NCBI GenBank assembly: GCA_012931725.1 | Contig: CM022949.1 | Coordinates: 69,844,997 to 69,908,996 of the forward strand | Source of the DNA: Litsea cubeba | Taxonomy: Eukaryota > Streptophyta > Magnoliopsida > Laurales > Lauraceae | DNA length: 64,000 bases | Direction of reading: 5' to 3' | Shown here: piece after piece, positions 9,754 to 20,200 of the stretch | Layout: every line of letters starts with the position of its first letter | Numbering within the stretch: the stretch's first letter is position 1 | Translations under genes and position numbers: made by a program | Notes under the pieces: model-generated | What the model was told of the DNA's origin: nothing | Database searches by the model: none | The model's input: the letters and a program-made list of their open reading frames with translations, nothing else

Positions 9754-12700
9754 TTAGAGGACTTGCGGGGCATGTTTGTCGACATCCTCATTCAGCTTTT
9801 GTAATTCTGAGATGAGATTATCATGAGTGTGCGGAGACATTCGCAATAAATCCAGGATGTGCAGACGTGCAGGTATGTGCTTGAAGTGTTCGATCAAGTC
9901 ATACTTGAAAGCCTCCTTAAGGCCTGCATGTTCATCATTGTTGCCACTAGGGGCGCTTACAACATCTTTTCCCGAAGGATTTACATATGTAAAGGAAGAT
10001 TGGTTGTAATTTTTGTGGTAGTCCCGGCCAGAGCGGGTGCCTCTACCAACTTCCAGAGCTTCTTGAGAAGGGTCTTCATTTGGAAGATTGTCTTCAGGAT
10101 CAAGAGGCTGTCGTTTTTCATTTGCTGAGGATGTATCAGCAGCGGAGTTGCCATCCTCAGTGATTGTGTTGCACGGAGCATTTTCCGGGAACAAGTCCTG
10201 AACATCATCCAACAACCATTCTTCTTCGTTGACTAATTCATCGTCCGAAGCATCAATAGCTGGGAGTTCTTCAGTCAGGAAGGGTGTGAACTTTAAAGTC
10301 ACAGTCTCAGGAGAAGAAACCTGAGAGGGTGTCATCTCAGTGAAAGTCACGTGAGACGAGGTGGCTCCAGAAGATACATTGCTAGGAGTCGCCGGAGTGT
10401 AAGTGCTTTCATCAGACGATGCTTCGGAAGAGCTATAATCCCGAATTATCACATTACAGGAAGCTCTGACGGGAGACGTTGTCTGATCGGAGTCAGACTC
10501 ATCCTCGGATGTAAGAGGATCGTCTATCCAGCAATTTTCTCCATTTTCAGGAGTTAAGGGAGGATGTACCTGATGGTCTTCAGGGACTTCAGGCTCTAGA
10601 TTGCGAGGAGGCTCGTTGACACGGTCTTGCTCTTGTTCTAGAGCGAGACGCTGCAAGATCCTTGCATATTCTTCAAGATCATGCATGGGAGCCAAATCTT
10701 CTTCTTCATCAACTCTTTGTGACTCAACATGGTTGATTTCCACTGGAGTAATGAGAGGTGCTGGGTCAACAGCATTTTCTTGTACAGCCTCTCGGTCTTC
10801 TTCATCATCAGACCAGGATCCTTGTGGCTGTAGAGGGTTATACCAGATTACTGGCATAAGATGAGTCTCAGGAACCCATTCTTCATCGGAGAGGTATTCT
10901 CCTGTTTCAAGGGACTCCTCCCACTCATCTGTGTAGTTGGATTCGAATCCATCATCGGTGTCACTGGACTCGTATCCATCAATGGAGAATCCAACTACCG
11001 AATTGCAAGAGTATGATGCCTCCTGCATGGCTTCTTTGAATTGAGGTGGTATGAAATCACTAAGAGTGAATTTTCTTACCCCCTTTGAAGTCTCTGGAAG
11101 GGATGTTTTTGTTGCCTCCAGTGAAGCGGTAGAGGAAGCCTCTGCCTTTTCTTTGACCTCTTGTTTTGGCTGGGTCTTCTCTTGTCGTTTGAGCTTAAGG
11201 AGATATTTCCTAGCCTGCCTTCGCTGTTGAGCTGTAGGCTTTGTTTTCACGACCTCCCAATTTTCATCTTCCAGGAGATCGGGATGTACCCATATGGGTT
11301 GTCCGTCTGGTGTCGGGTAAGGAACCAGATCCTCGGACGCTTGGATTGAGTTTATCACCTTGAAGGAAGTAGTGATCTTCTTCTTCGGTGATTTTGATGT
11401 TTGTCCACATGTCACCATGTTGACGGAGGCAGACCCATAGTTTTTGTCAAAGGTGATGACTCCGTTTTTCCACATCTCGTTTATTTTCTCCCTCACAACA
11501 AAGCATTGATTGAGAGGATGCGAGATCGTCTGGTGGTATGGACAGTACCGAGGATCGTTGGTTTTGCCAACATCACCCGGTCTTTTTGGTTCAGGCAAGG
11601 TGAGCTTGCCGTTTGCCACAAGAGCCCCGAAGATTTCATGAACATCTTCATAAAACGGGTATTTCTTCTCTACTCGTTCTTTGAAGGCATCTTAGAGTTC
11701 AGGTCTCTTACCTGCAGCTTTGTTTTCAGCTTTCTTTGGTGGCTGAGGAACTGGCATGGTCTGCACATTGAGGACCTCTTTCTTCTTTGGTTTAGAGGTT
11801 GCAATGGCGGTTGGCTCTTTTCTTGATGATTTCTGACTGTTGAGGTCTTTAATCACCGTTTCAGCTTCCAGGAGTTCTCCCAGATTTTTTGATTTGTTGC
11901 CGATGATCATGGAGCGGATTCTGGCTCTCATGTTGTTTCGACAGATGTCGACTAGCGACGCTTGTGGCAGTACATCAGAACATTTGTACGCCATTGCTTT
12001 CCACTTGTGAATGAAGTCATATGTTGACTCATTCTCCCCCTGTTTTAGGCTGCACAGTTGAGCCATAGTAGCGGGATGATCCTCACCTTTGAAGTGAGTC
12101 AGGAAGCGTGTCTCTAGCATGGCCCAATTTTGGATGGAGTCCTCCGGCAGAGTGGAGTACCAATCGAAGGCCGTACCTTTTAGGGTACTTGCAAAGAGGT
12201 GGATCTTGAGTGCATCTTGATCCGCGTTAGCTCCCGTCAGGATCTTGAAGTGGATGACGTGCTGTCTGGCAGACCCTTTCCCCGTATATGTTTGGAGAGT
12301 ATGATGCTTGAATTTGGTGGGGAACGGGACCGAGTCCATCCATAAGGGATATGGTGGCTTGATCCCATGCTCCTTGAGTATATCCTCTTTTTTTGCTTTG
12401 GCGAGGATACTGTCTACGTCCTTTTTGGTAAGGGCGCATGACTCATTTTCTTCTCCATTTACCTCATCGTCTTGATGATTCGGAGGAGGTTCATTGTTCG
12501 CCTGATTTTGGAAGGCGAGGAGAAGGTTTTCCATCAGAGTTTCAATCCTCTGTTGGCCTTGTTCCAACTGCTGGATGCAGGTGATCGCATCATTTAGAGG
12601 TGGATTGCGGGGTGGTGGCTCAGAATTTGTAGCCAAGACGTTCATCCTTCGTGATTCGAACGAAGAAACTGTCCTGGTGACTGAGCTGGGGCTCATTCTT

Positions 12701-13056
12701 TTTGAAGAAGAGCTTGAGGAAGGATCACTCTGCCGTCCTTTGCATGAAGGAGCAGGGGATTCTTCTGAATGTCTTCTTGTCCTGGAGATGCTGCGGGTCA
12801 TCGGACGTCGGACATGGATTTTTGTTGCTGACTTTTGGTGCCTTACGGTTTTTCCAACCATATGGACGGCAGCAACTTGGTTGGGTCTATCTTTTTCAAC
12901 CCATTTGGGAGAGACTTGAAGTGTAGGAGGCTGGATCCTTTGCTTTTCTAGTCTCTTTTGTCTATACGACGCCGGCGGCGTATGCGACGAGCAATTTGAG
13001 CTTCGGTCAGCTCTGGCTGGGCTTTGACGATGAAGGATGTGCTCCCTCGGGCGCAA
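9754..13056 (-). pseudogene. gag: Gag of the Tat element with one in-frame stop
   Basis: One frame runs from 13056 to 9754, broken only by a stop at 11692-11694. Likely starts are the ATG at 12861 or at 12801 (MTRSISRTRR), because the region before them overlaps the upstream ORF. The capsid-like core lies at about 12300-11950 (FKILTGANADQDALKIHLF, then FDWYSTLP and FLTHFKG). After the stop the same frame has a zinc-binding-like CPYHQTISHPLNQC segment (about 11550) and a very long acidic Ser/Glu/Asp-rich linker of over 450 residues before protease. A single stop in an otherwise open 1100-codon frame may be a recent mutation. A programmed read-through is possible but not shown. Confidence 0.88.
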
Positions 13057-13706
13057 CAGCCGAGCCTGTCTTCTTTGCAGCTGGGCAAGGACAGGATGCG
13101 AACCCTGTCCTTCGCCTGTTGCAACGAAGCTTTGAATTTTTGGAGTTCAGCCCCTGTAGAGATGAAGGGTCGAACTGCAGGTTTGTAGGCCTTAGCAGGT
13201 GCTTACAGAGGCCTTGTGATGCATGATCTGATTTTGGGCTTGTAAGAACAAGCCGGCTCATGCTGGGATGACTTGGAAGTCAGGTTGGAGATGGGTCTCT
13301 CCTCTTTCATGTAAGCAAGAGGGTAGAACTGGTTCTCCTTGAGTGGGGCCAGGAATGCTGGCTTGGTAGATGTTTGGGACCTTCTTTGTTTTGGTGAAGG
13401 TCTTGGGGACCAAGTCTTGGGATAGACCTGGTCGTTTGCTGGTCGAGGCTTCGTGGGGCTGCTACGGGCTTCGGGCCTTCTGGTGCTCGCCTTTGGTGTC
13501 ACGGTAGTGACACGTTGAGAGGCGAGTTTCTGTTTCTTGGAAGGAGCAGTTTGTTCCTCAGGAAGTGGGAATGGTCCCAGCGTCCCAAAGACGATAGTCC
13601 GGGGAGTCGAGGTCGACCCGGAGCTTAGAGAGTTGCCGAGGGAGTTGACGCTTCGGCAGCTGATGGGGCGCTTATAGATGCGCGTAGTTTGCTTCTGTTG
13701 AAGCAT
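12953..13706 (-). pseudogene. Extra ORF upstream of gag (Tat/Ogre-type ORF1)
   Basis: An ATG at 13706 opens a frame of 167 codons that ends at a TAA near 13203. The same frame then stays open to a TAG near 12953, giving about 250 codons with one internal stop. It overlaps the 5' part of the gag frame by about 100 bp. The product is basic and rich in Ser, Pro and Lys, with an Arg-rich tail (ARRIRRRRRIDKRD). I recognise no domain. An additional ORF before gag is known in Ogre and other Tat elements. Position and basic composition fit that, but no function is established for it. Confidence 0.6.
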
Positions 13707-13980
13707 GACTTAGTGCTTACTCTCATCGAAAGTAATGGTAAGTGATGCTGCCATTGTTAGTTTTTTTTTGAAAAAATTTCTGAAACAAGACCACATCCAT
13801 TAGTAATCACAAGAATATAATGATCATAAATGGGAAGTTCTATGGTTTTGTCTTTTCAAATTGCTCGAGGAAGATGACCCAAGCAATATGAAGAAGGCAA
13901 AACGCCATAGAGGGTACAATTGTTCTGATCGCAGGTATGGTAAGCCCAGAATGAGCGTCCCAGTGACTGCTAGAAGTAAT
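13707..13980. other. Element leader between ORF1 and nested hAT element
   Basis: This is non-coding leader of the Tat element. The last 8 bp (13973-13980, GAAGTAAT) are the left target duplication of the nested hAT-like element. Confidence 0.6.
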
Positions 13981-16114
13981 CATGATTTAAAATCTCGGTA
14001 TCGGTCCTGGTATCGGCCGGGCCGAAAAACCGATATGTCTCGGATATCGTCGCGGATATCGGTCCGTCGCGGTCGTCGCGGTGTGAATTTTTTTTTAATC
14101 CAAAAAAATTTGCAAAAATATTCAAAAAATCCAGAATATTAGAAAGAGTGGTGCTATTGGCACCACACTTTCTGCTATTGGCACCGCACTACAAGACAAA
14201 AAAAAAATCCTAAACTACCCTTCCTCCCTCCTCCCTCTCTTCCCTTCCTCCTCCTCCCTCCTCCTCCCTCCTTCCTCCCTCTCCCAGCCTCCACCCTCAT
14301 CCCCCTCCCCTCCCCCTCCCCCCTCCCAGTCGCCGGCGGGGAGGGAGATCGGCCGGCAGCCGGCGGCGGAAGCCCCCAGCCGGCTGGCCTCCCTCCCCCT
14401 CTCTCCCTCTCCCTCTTTCTTCCTCTCTCCCTCTTCTTTCCCTCTTCTTCCTCTCTCCCTCCCTCTCCTTCCCTCCCCTACTTTCTTCTCCCTCCCCCTC
14501 CCCCTCCCCCTCCCCCTCCCAGTCGCCGGCCGGGGGGGGGGGGGGAGATCGGGCTGCAGCAGGCCGCCTGCTGCAGTGCCTGCTGCTGCAGCCCGATCTC
14601 CCCCCCGGCCGGCGACTGGGAGGGGGAGGGGGAGGGGGAGGGAGAAGAAAGTAGGGGAGGGAAGGAGAGGGAGGGAGAGAGGAAGAAGAGGGAAAGAAGA
14701 GGGAGGGAGAGAGGAAGAAGAGGGAAAGAATAGGGAGAGAGGAAGAAAGAGGGAGAGGGAGAGAGGGGGAGGGAGGCCAGCCGGCCGGGGATCCCTCCCC
14801 GCCGGCGACTGGGGGGAGGGGAGGGGGAGGGAGAAGAAGAGTAGGGGAGGGAAGGAGAGGGAGGGAGAGAGGGAGAAGAGGGAAAGAAGAGGGAGAGAGG
14901 GAAAGAAGAGGGAGAGAGGAAGAAAGAGGGAGGGGGAGGGAGGCCAGCCGGCTGCCGGCCGGGGCTCCCTCCCCGCCGGCGACTGGGGGGGGGTTGAGGG
15001 GGGAGGCTGGGAGAGGAAGGGTGGAGGCTGGGAGAGGAAGGGAGGGTTGAGGGAGGAGGAGGAGGAGGAGGGAGAAGGAGGAGGAGGGAAAAAAGGGGGA
15101 GGGGTAGTTTAGGAAAAGGTTTTTTTTTTTTTCTTCGCGGTGGGAAGAGTAGAAAGTGTGGTGCCAATAGCACCACTCTATTAGAAAATGTTGGAAAACA
15201 ATATCTTTTTCCATTAGTAACAACAATAAATCAAAATCTCGGTCACCTTAAGTTATGAGTCCTGTCTGTGTCGCTATTCGCTTTATTCTCCAGTATTTTA
15301 TATAATGCAACCATTATTGATGCTCATGATCAATAAGATGAAATATCAAAAATTTAACATAATGCAACCACATTTTTTGGCAAAAACTCATACTTTTTTG
15401 TTCCAAAAGTATAGATCTATTTTAAACTAACACATTATCAATGCATTTGAACACTAATGTGAAAAAATGTAATTGATTTCAAGAAAGCCCCAAATTTTGG
15501 AAATAAAAAAATTTAGATCTACACTTTAAAATACTAGATCTAGGGAAAAATAAATGAGTAACATCGAATCTAACTCAAATACTCAATATAAAGCCTTTTG
15601 GTTCATGAATTAGTGTATTACACAATCTTTACTACTATATCATTCCAAACATAATTAAATAAGTTTAATATCATATCTAGCAGCTTATGATAATAATAGA
15701 CATCCAAGCACAAAAAAAAGAATGACAATTAGCAAAAGAGTCCTAGCTATCATGGCCAAATATGATCATTTTGTCTTCTTGATTGCCACTTCTCTAAAAC
15801 ATGCGCTTCGCAGAAGGGGTCCGGGGGTATCCCCCAGCGGGGGTTGAGCTGACCGGTCAGCTTGCGGGGGTCCAGGGGGCAGCGCCCCCGAAAAAAAAAA
15901 AAAAGAAGAGATCGGCTGATATTTTGAAAATATCGGCCGATATATCATCACGGCCGATATTTACTTCGTATCGGCCGATATCTCGCGAGATATTGGCGAT
16001 TTGAAGCCCGGTATCGCCGATACCGATATCTCAGCGAGATATCGGTTCGGTGTCGGCCGATACCGGTTCGTATCGGCCGATACGAACCGGTACCGGCCGA
16101 TTTTTTAAACCATG
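13981..16114. mobile_element. hAT-like element A, GGCCGAT-word type, carrying a nested MULE
   Basis: The element starts CATGATTTAAAATC and ends with the complement of CATGGTTTAAAAAATCGG. It is flanked by an exact 8-bp duplication GAAGTAAT (13973-13980 and 16115-16122), as expected for hAT insertions. Without the nested element it is about 1.09 kb and has no transposase. Both ends are packed with palindromic words built on ATCGGCCGAT and CGAACCGG. The right end also carries ATATTTTGAAAATAT (15919-15933). The middle, about 15190-15780, is AT-rich. A palindromic GC-rich block (15815-15890, GGGGGTATCCCCC and GCTGACCGGTCAGC) precedes the right array. Confidence 0.85.
14146..15178. mobile_element. 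Fold-back Mutator-like element (MULE), 1033 bp
   Basis: The termini GAGTGGTGCTATTGGC and onward are identical inverted repeats over 28 bp (14146-14173 and 15151-15178). A 9-bp duplication TATTAGAAA flanks the element exactly (14137-14145 and 15179-15187). A 9-bp duplication and a 5' G are typical of Mutator-like elements. Inner inverted repeats extend further: the left arm is almost pure C/T (14210-14530) and the right arm almost pure A/G (14615-15115), with GC-rich blocks (CGCCGGCGACTGG) at 14320-14400, 14520-14610, 14780-14815 and 14945-14990. It has no transposase, so it is non-autonomous. It interrupts the hAT-like element and so is younger than it. Confidence 0.9.
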
Positions 16115-16284
16115 GAAGTAATTGTGAACTTAAATTCGACTTATCGAGAAGCAGAGCTTGCTCGAGGTAAGAAGAATATAAAGTTGGAGTTACAAATGTG
16201 CCGGTCGCAATACAGTAGACCCTAAAAGGGCGTACTAGTACCGCTAGACACAAATGCTTTGAGACCGCATCCATGAGATGAGAT

Positions 16285-16595
16285 TATCTGTTTTGAAAGG
16301 TCAAGATTGGATTCATCAAAGAGAGCAGATGGTATTCCGATCTGAATACGGGCTCAGCGATTTCCGCGAGCACCAGTGCTCAGAAAGAAATGAACCATAA
16401 TTTCTCGGATCTGAATCCAAAAATGACGAGTTTTTTTTTTTTTTGAAAGGCCAATATCGGGTTCATCAAAGAGAGCAAAAGGCACTCCAATCTGAACACG
16501 GGCTCAGTGATCTCCGCGAAGCGCCAGTGCTCAGAAAAGAGAAGACCAAGATTTCTCCAATCTAAACCCAAAATGACAGAAGTTTTTTTGTTGAA
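16285..16595. repeat. Two diverged leader repeat units, about 150 bp each
   Basis: Copies at about 16295-16440 and 16444-16590 share GGATCTGAATCC/GAACACGGGCTCAG and CCAGTGCTCAGAAA segments, each followed by a T-run. They resemble, distantly, the array at 16985-17618 in layout (conserved block then AT-rich spacer). They lie in the untranslated leader of the Tat element. Confidence 0.65.
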
Positions 16596-16984
16596 GATTT
16601 TTTTTAAAAAAAATTATTTATTTATTTATTATTTTTTTAAAGATTTTTTTTATTTTTTTTTATTTTTTATTTTAAAATTTTTTATTTTAAAATTTTTATT
16701 TTTAAAATTTTTATTTTTGAAAAAATTTATTTAAAAGACGAGAGAGTACACATAGGCCTCCTAACCCGGTCTTATGAAATTTTGATTGATAGAATTGCCC
16801 CCAGGTAAGGGTAGGATTACTTAATGAATCCGTTTGGAGGACCCTTGCCTAGAACAGTCAAGCTATCTCCACACTCTGGACAAGGCTTTTCTTGGATCAA
16901 CCATGATCAAAGAACACAGTTGGTTTAACCTTAGTGGTCTATGTCTTTTTTTTTGTTTATATATATATATATATATTTTTTGAC

Positions 16985-17618
16985 CTTTAATGAACTCATC
17001 TAAGAGAAACGATGGCCCGAAACCTTAGTCGAACAGGCTCAACATTTCTGTAAGCGCGATGAACGATAGGAACGGATCAAGGTTTCTCAATTTTGAATTC
17101 AAAATGAAAAATCTGATTTTTTTATTTTATTTTATATATATATTTTTTAAATCTTTAATGAACTCATCGAAGAGAAACGATGGCCCAAAACCTTAGTCGA
17201 ACAGGCTCAACATTTCTGCAAGCGCGATGAACGATAGGAATGGATCAAGGTTTCTCAATTTTGAATTCAAAATGAAAAATCTGATTTATATATATATTTA
17301 GATCTTTAATGAACTCATCGAAGAGAAACGATGGCCCAAAACCTTAGTCGAACAGGCTCAACATTTCTGCAAGCGCGATGAATGATAGGAACGGATCAAG
17401 GTTTCTCAATTTTGAATCCAAAATGAGAAATCTAATTTTTTATTTTTTTTATTTATATATATATTTTAGATCTTTAATGAATTCATCGAAGAGAAACGAT
17501 GGCCCAAAACCTTAGTCGAACAGGCTCAACATTTCTGCAAGCGCGATGAACGATAGGAACGGATCAAGGTTTCTCAATTTTGAATCCAAAATGAGAAATC
17601 TAATTTTTATTTTTTTTT
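16985..17618. repeat. Leader tandem array, four units of 168/151/168/about 147 bp
   Basis: Units start at 16985, 17153, 17304 and 17472 with CTTTAATGAAYTCATCKAAG. The conserved part of about 115 bp (through TTTGAATYCAAAATGARAAAT) is over 95% alike between units. The units are separated by (TA)n/T-rich spacers of differing length. The array lies close to the primer-binding site, where packaging or translation signals would sit in an LTR element. Such a role here is unproven. Confidence 0.9.
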
Positions 17619-17812
17619 AAAAGAGAAAAAGTGGAAATAAATTCAAAGAATTAGAAATTTCCAAAAAATCTTATCTCATTTTTTTTAGATGCGGAATCCA
17701 ACATGGCCACCAATCAACAAGTAGCCAAAGAATCAAGAAAAGAAGTATAAGCATAGAGCAATAGATATGATATGCAAATATTTCATTTCTAGCATCGTGT
17801 TCTCAAATGAAC

Positions 17813-17832
17813 GGGTCCCACCGGGTGTGCCA
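17813..17832 (-). other. Primer-binding site of the Tat element
   Basis: On the minus strand this reads TGGCACACCCGGTGGGACCC, starting TGG as a site complementary to a tRNA 3' end must. It lies three bases after the inferred LTR end. I did not identify the tRNA. Confidence 0.75.
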
Positions 17833-17835
17833 GCT

Positions 17836-19637
17836 TGATGGACCGCGCTCCTGGCGCTTGGTCCTACCGAGGTCGGCGGACGTGGGAGTCCGTTGGGTCC
17901 GACCCTTTCGTAACCGGGGGGCAAGGGAGTGCATCAACATTTCTTTGTGTGGGTGTGCCAGATTTTCTATTTTTACTTGGAATTGCAAGTGGTGATCCGG
18001 AGATCAACCTTCGCAAGTAAAAAAGAAATCAACTTCTTTCAAGCTTTCCATTGCACATATATTTAAGAAAAGAGACATTTTCTGATTTGCCGTGAAAGGC
18101 GATTTTTTTTTTTGCATTTATAGCCGATTGTTGGCGTTTATAGCCGATTGTTGGCGTTTATAGCCGATTTTGGCGTTTATAACCGTTTTACAATCCTTAT
18201 CAATAATGAAAGACAAGAGTTGTGATTTTTGTCTCTTTTTAAAAAATACAAACTACAATGAAAAGCAAGAAAAGGAGGATCTAACTTCTCAGGAGATTGT
18301 GGGGGACCCGTTCAGATTGACGGTCGCAAGCCATATGTGGACTTCGCCATCATCCATGCAGATGAGAACAGAGGATGCTATTGATTCGCTTGGCTTGGCT
18401 ATAACCTCAGGTTTTTAGAGAACAAAGACCAAAAGGAGGTCATATTCCAATAAAAAACCGAGTAGACGGGCTGAAAAGCCACGTCTAAGCCATTTGAAAG
18501 CAGAAGGAGAAGGCAAGGACCTTGGGGGGGTACCCCCCAAGGGACTTTTGTCACCTTGTGGCGGTGGTCGGTGTAGAACTTCCGCAGAGTTTTCTCTCTT
18601 AGATTTCTGATGCCTTTTTCTGTCTGAGTTTCCGGATTTTCTGCAGTTTGTTGTCTGTGTGTTTGTTGATTCCTTTTTCTTCTGTATTTTTCCTTGACAT
18701 TTTTTATCATTTATTGGCCTGATTTCCCTGTAGAAAACCTGATGAGAATCCTTGCATTTTATTTTGCAAAGTTTTCAATTTTCCGAGAAAGCCGAAGACT
18801 TTGTTGCGCAGAGCTGCCGATTTTCCGTCAGAAGCTGAAATTGGGTCAAACGATGTCGGAATGACCTGAAATTTGAGGTGAAGCCTCCTGAGCAATAAAT
18901 AAGACCAACCATAGGTTTCTGTTTGAGTTTTGAAGCCGTTTGGGGTCATATCACTAGTAGACTTGCTTTTATCGCGATGAAGATGTCGCGGTTTGATGTG
19001 CGGTCAACCGATGTCCGATTGACTTGAAATTTGACAGGAAACCTATTGGAGTTATTTTAAGATGATCCATAGGCTCTGTCTTGGAAACCATGGTCCCGGG
19101 GAGCTTTGCCACAGAGAGGCCTAATTTGGCTTCCGAGCGTCAAACTATGGTCAAATGTTGTCGAAATGACCTGAAATTTGACGTGTAGCCCTTTTTAAGC
19201 ATTTTGAAGCCGTCCATGTGCTCTATCTGATGAGTGATGGTCTCGGTGGTTCTTGCCGCCGAGAGGCTTGATTTAGCTGTTCGAGGGTTGATGTAGGGTC
19301 AAACATTGTCGGTTTGACTCGGAACTCGACGTGGAGCCTTTTGGATGTATTTTGAGACCATCCATCGGCTCTGATCGAAGATTTGATGTCTCCGATGCTT
19401 TCGCCGCCGGGAGTTCCTTTTCAGCTGTCGGAGAAGCGAAGTTAGGCTAAATGATTTTGAAATGGCCCGAAACTTCTTGTGTACTCCTCTTTTGGCTGTC
19501 TTGAAGGATCTTGCAGTTTTTGTTTGATTCTGACAAGATTTGATTTTTAGAAGTAGCATTGTTTTTTTATGGCAGGTTGCGACTTCATGTAGCTCTTTGG
19601 ATCTTGAAGAGGCAAAGTGACATTTTTGGTGTCAACA
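17836..19637 (-). repeat. 5' LTR of the Tat element, about 1.8 kb
   Basis: The minus-strand start TGTTGACA at 19637 is certain from the match to 1-428. The other boundary is inferred from the primer-binding site and a minus-strand CA at 17836, so the length is provisional. The last 428 bp match the 3' LTR with 8 mismatches (about 1.9%). A short TTTATAGCCG minisatellite lies at 18118-18180. The flank after the LTR starts CTTGG, a possible 5-bp target duplication whose partner is outside the window. Confidence 0.8.
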
Positions 19638-19797
19638 CTTGGACCAAAAGCAAGTGGATGATTAGATATGTTTGGAATGTTAACTCTTCCATGAATGATT
19701 TCTTGTTATTTTACTATGCCTCTTTCCATGTTTTACATGTTTTCACCTACTTTGAAATGCATGCCATGTTTTATATTAGTTTTACAAGTACATGCTT

Positions 19798-19804
<7 letters not shown>

Positions 19805-19843
<39 letters not shown>
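19805..19843. repeat. (CT)n microsatellite
   Basis: This is an uninterrupted CT dinucleotide run of about 19 units. Confidence 0.95.
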
Positions 19844-19845
<2 letters not shown>

Positions 19846-20077
19846 ATGAATTTAATGGAAATGTTAAAAGAATTTTATTCAATGTGGTTTTTATTTCCAA
19901 AATGTATGATGGGTTTTGGTTGAATGTGATGGAGAATGTTGTGAAATGTTATAATGTGTATGGGAGAGACTGGATGATGATTATTGGGAGGCAAGGAGGT
20001 CTTTTATATGCAGGAAAATGTTTTGGAGAAAGAGTAGAATAAAGCCTGGAATGGGCATTTTCGGGCAACAGAAATGA

Positions 20078-20200
20078 CTGCCCGCTCGAGCGGACATCAG
20101 GCCGCTTGAGCGCGCAGTCAATCTGGCTGTAGCCGAGGGCGGCAGAATGGCTTCTTGCTCGAGCGGACAAGGGGCGCTCGAGCGGCCATATCTCGAGCCT
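20078..20200. repeat. Array of CCGCTCGAGCGG-type palindromic words
   Basis: CCGCTCGAGCGG, CCGCTTGAGCGC, GCTCGAGCGG and GCGCTCGAGCGG occur within 120 bp, separated by unrelated spacers. It has the same design as the GCGGCTAGCCGC array at 22165-22410 but a different word. Confidence 0.75.

Noticed and set aside
14297..15226. Long Pro/Ser/Leu-rich or Arg/Glu/Gly-rich open frames on both strands
   Set aside because: They come from the polypyrimidine and polypurine arms of the fold-back MULE. Low-complexity C/T or G/A tracts stay open in several frames without coding.
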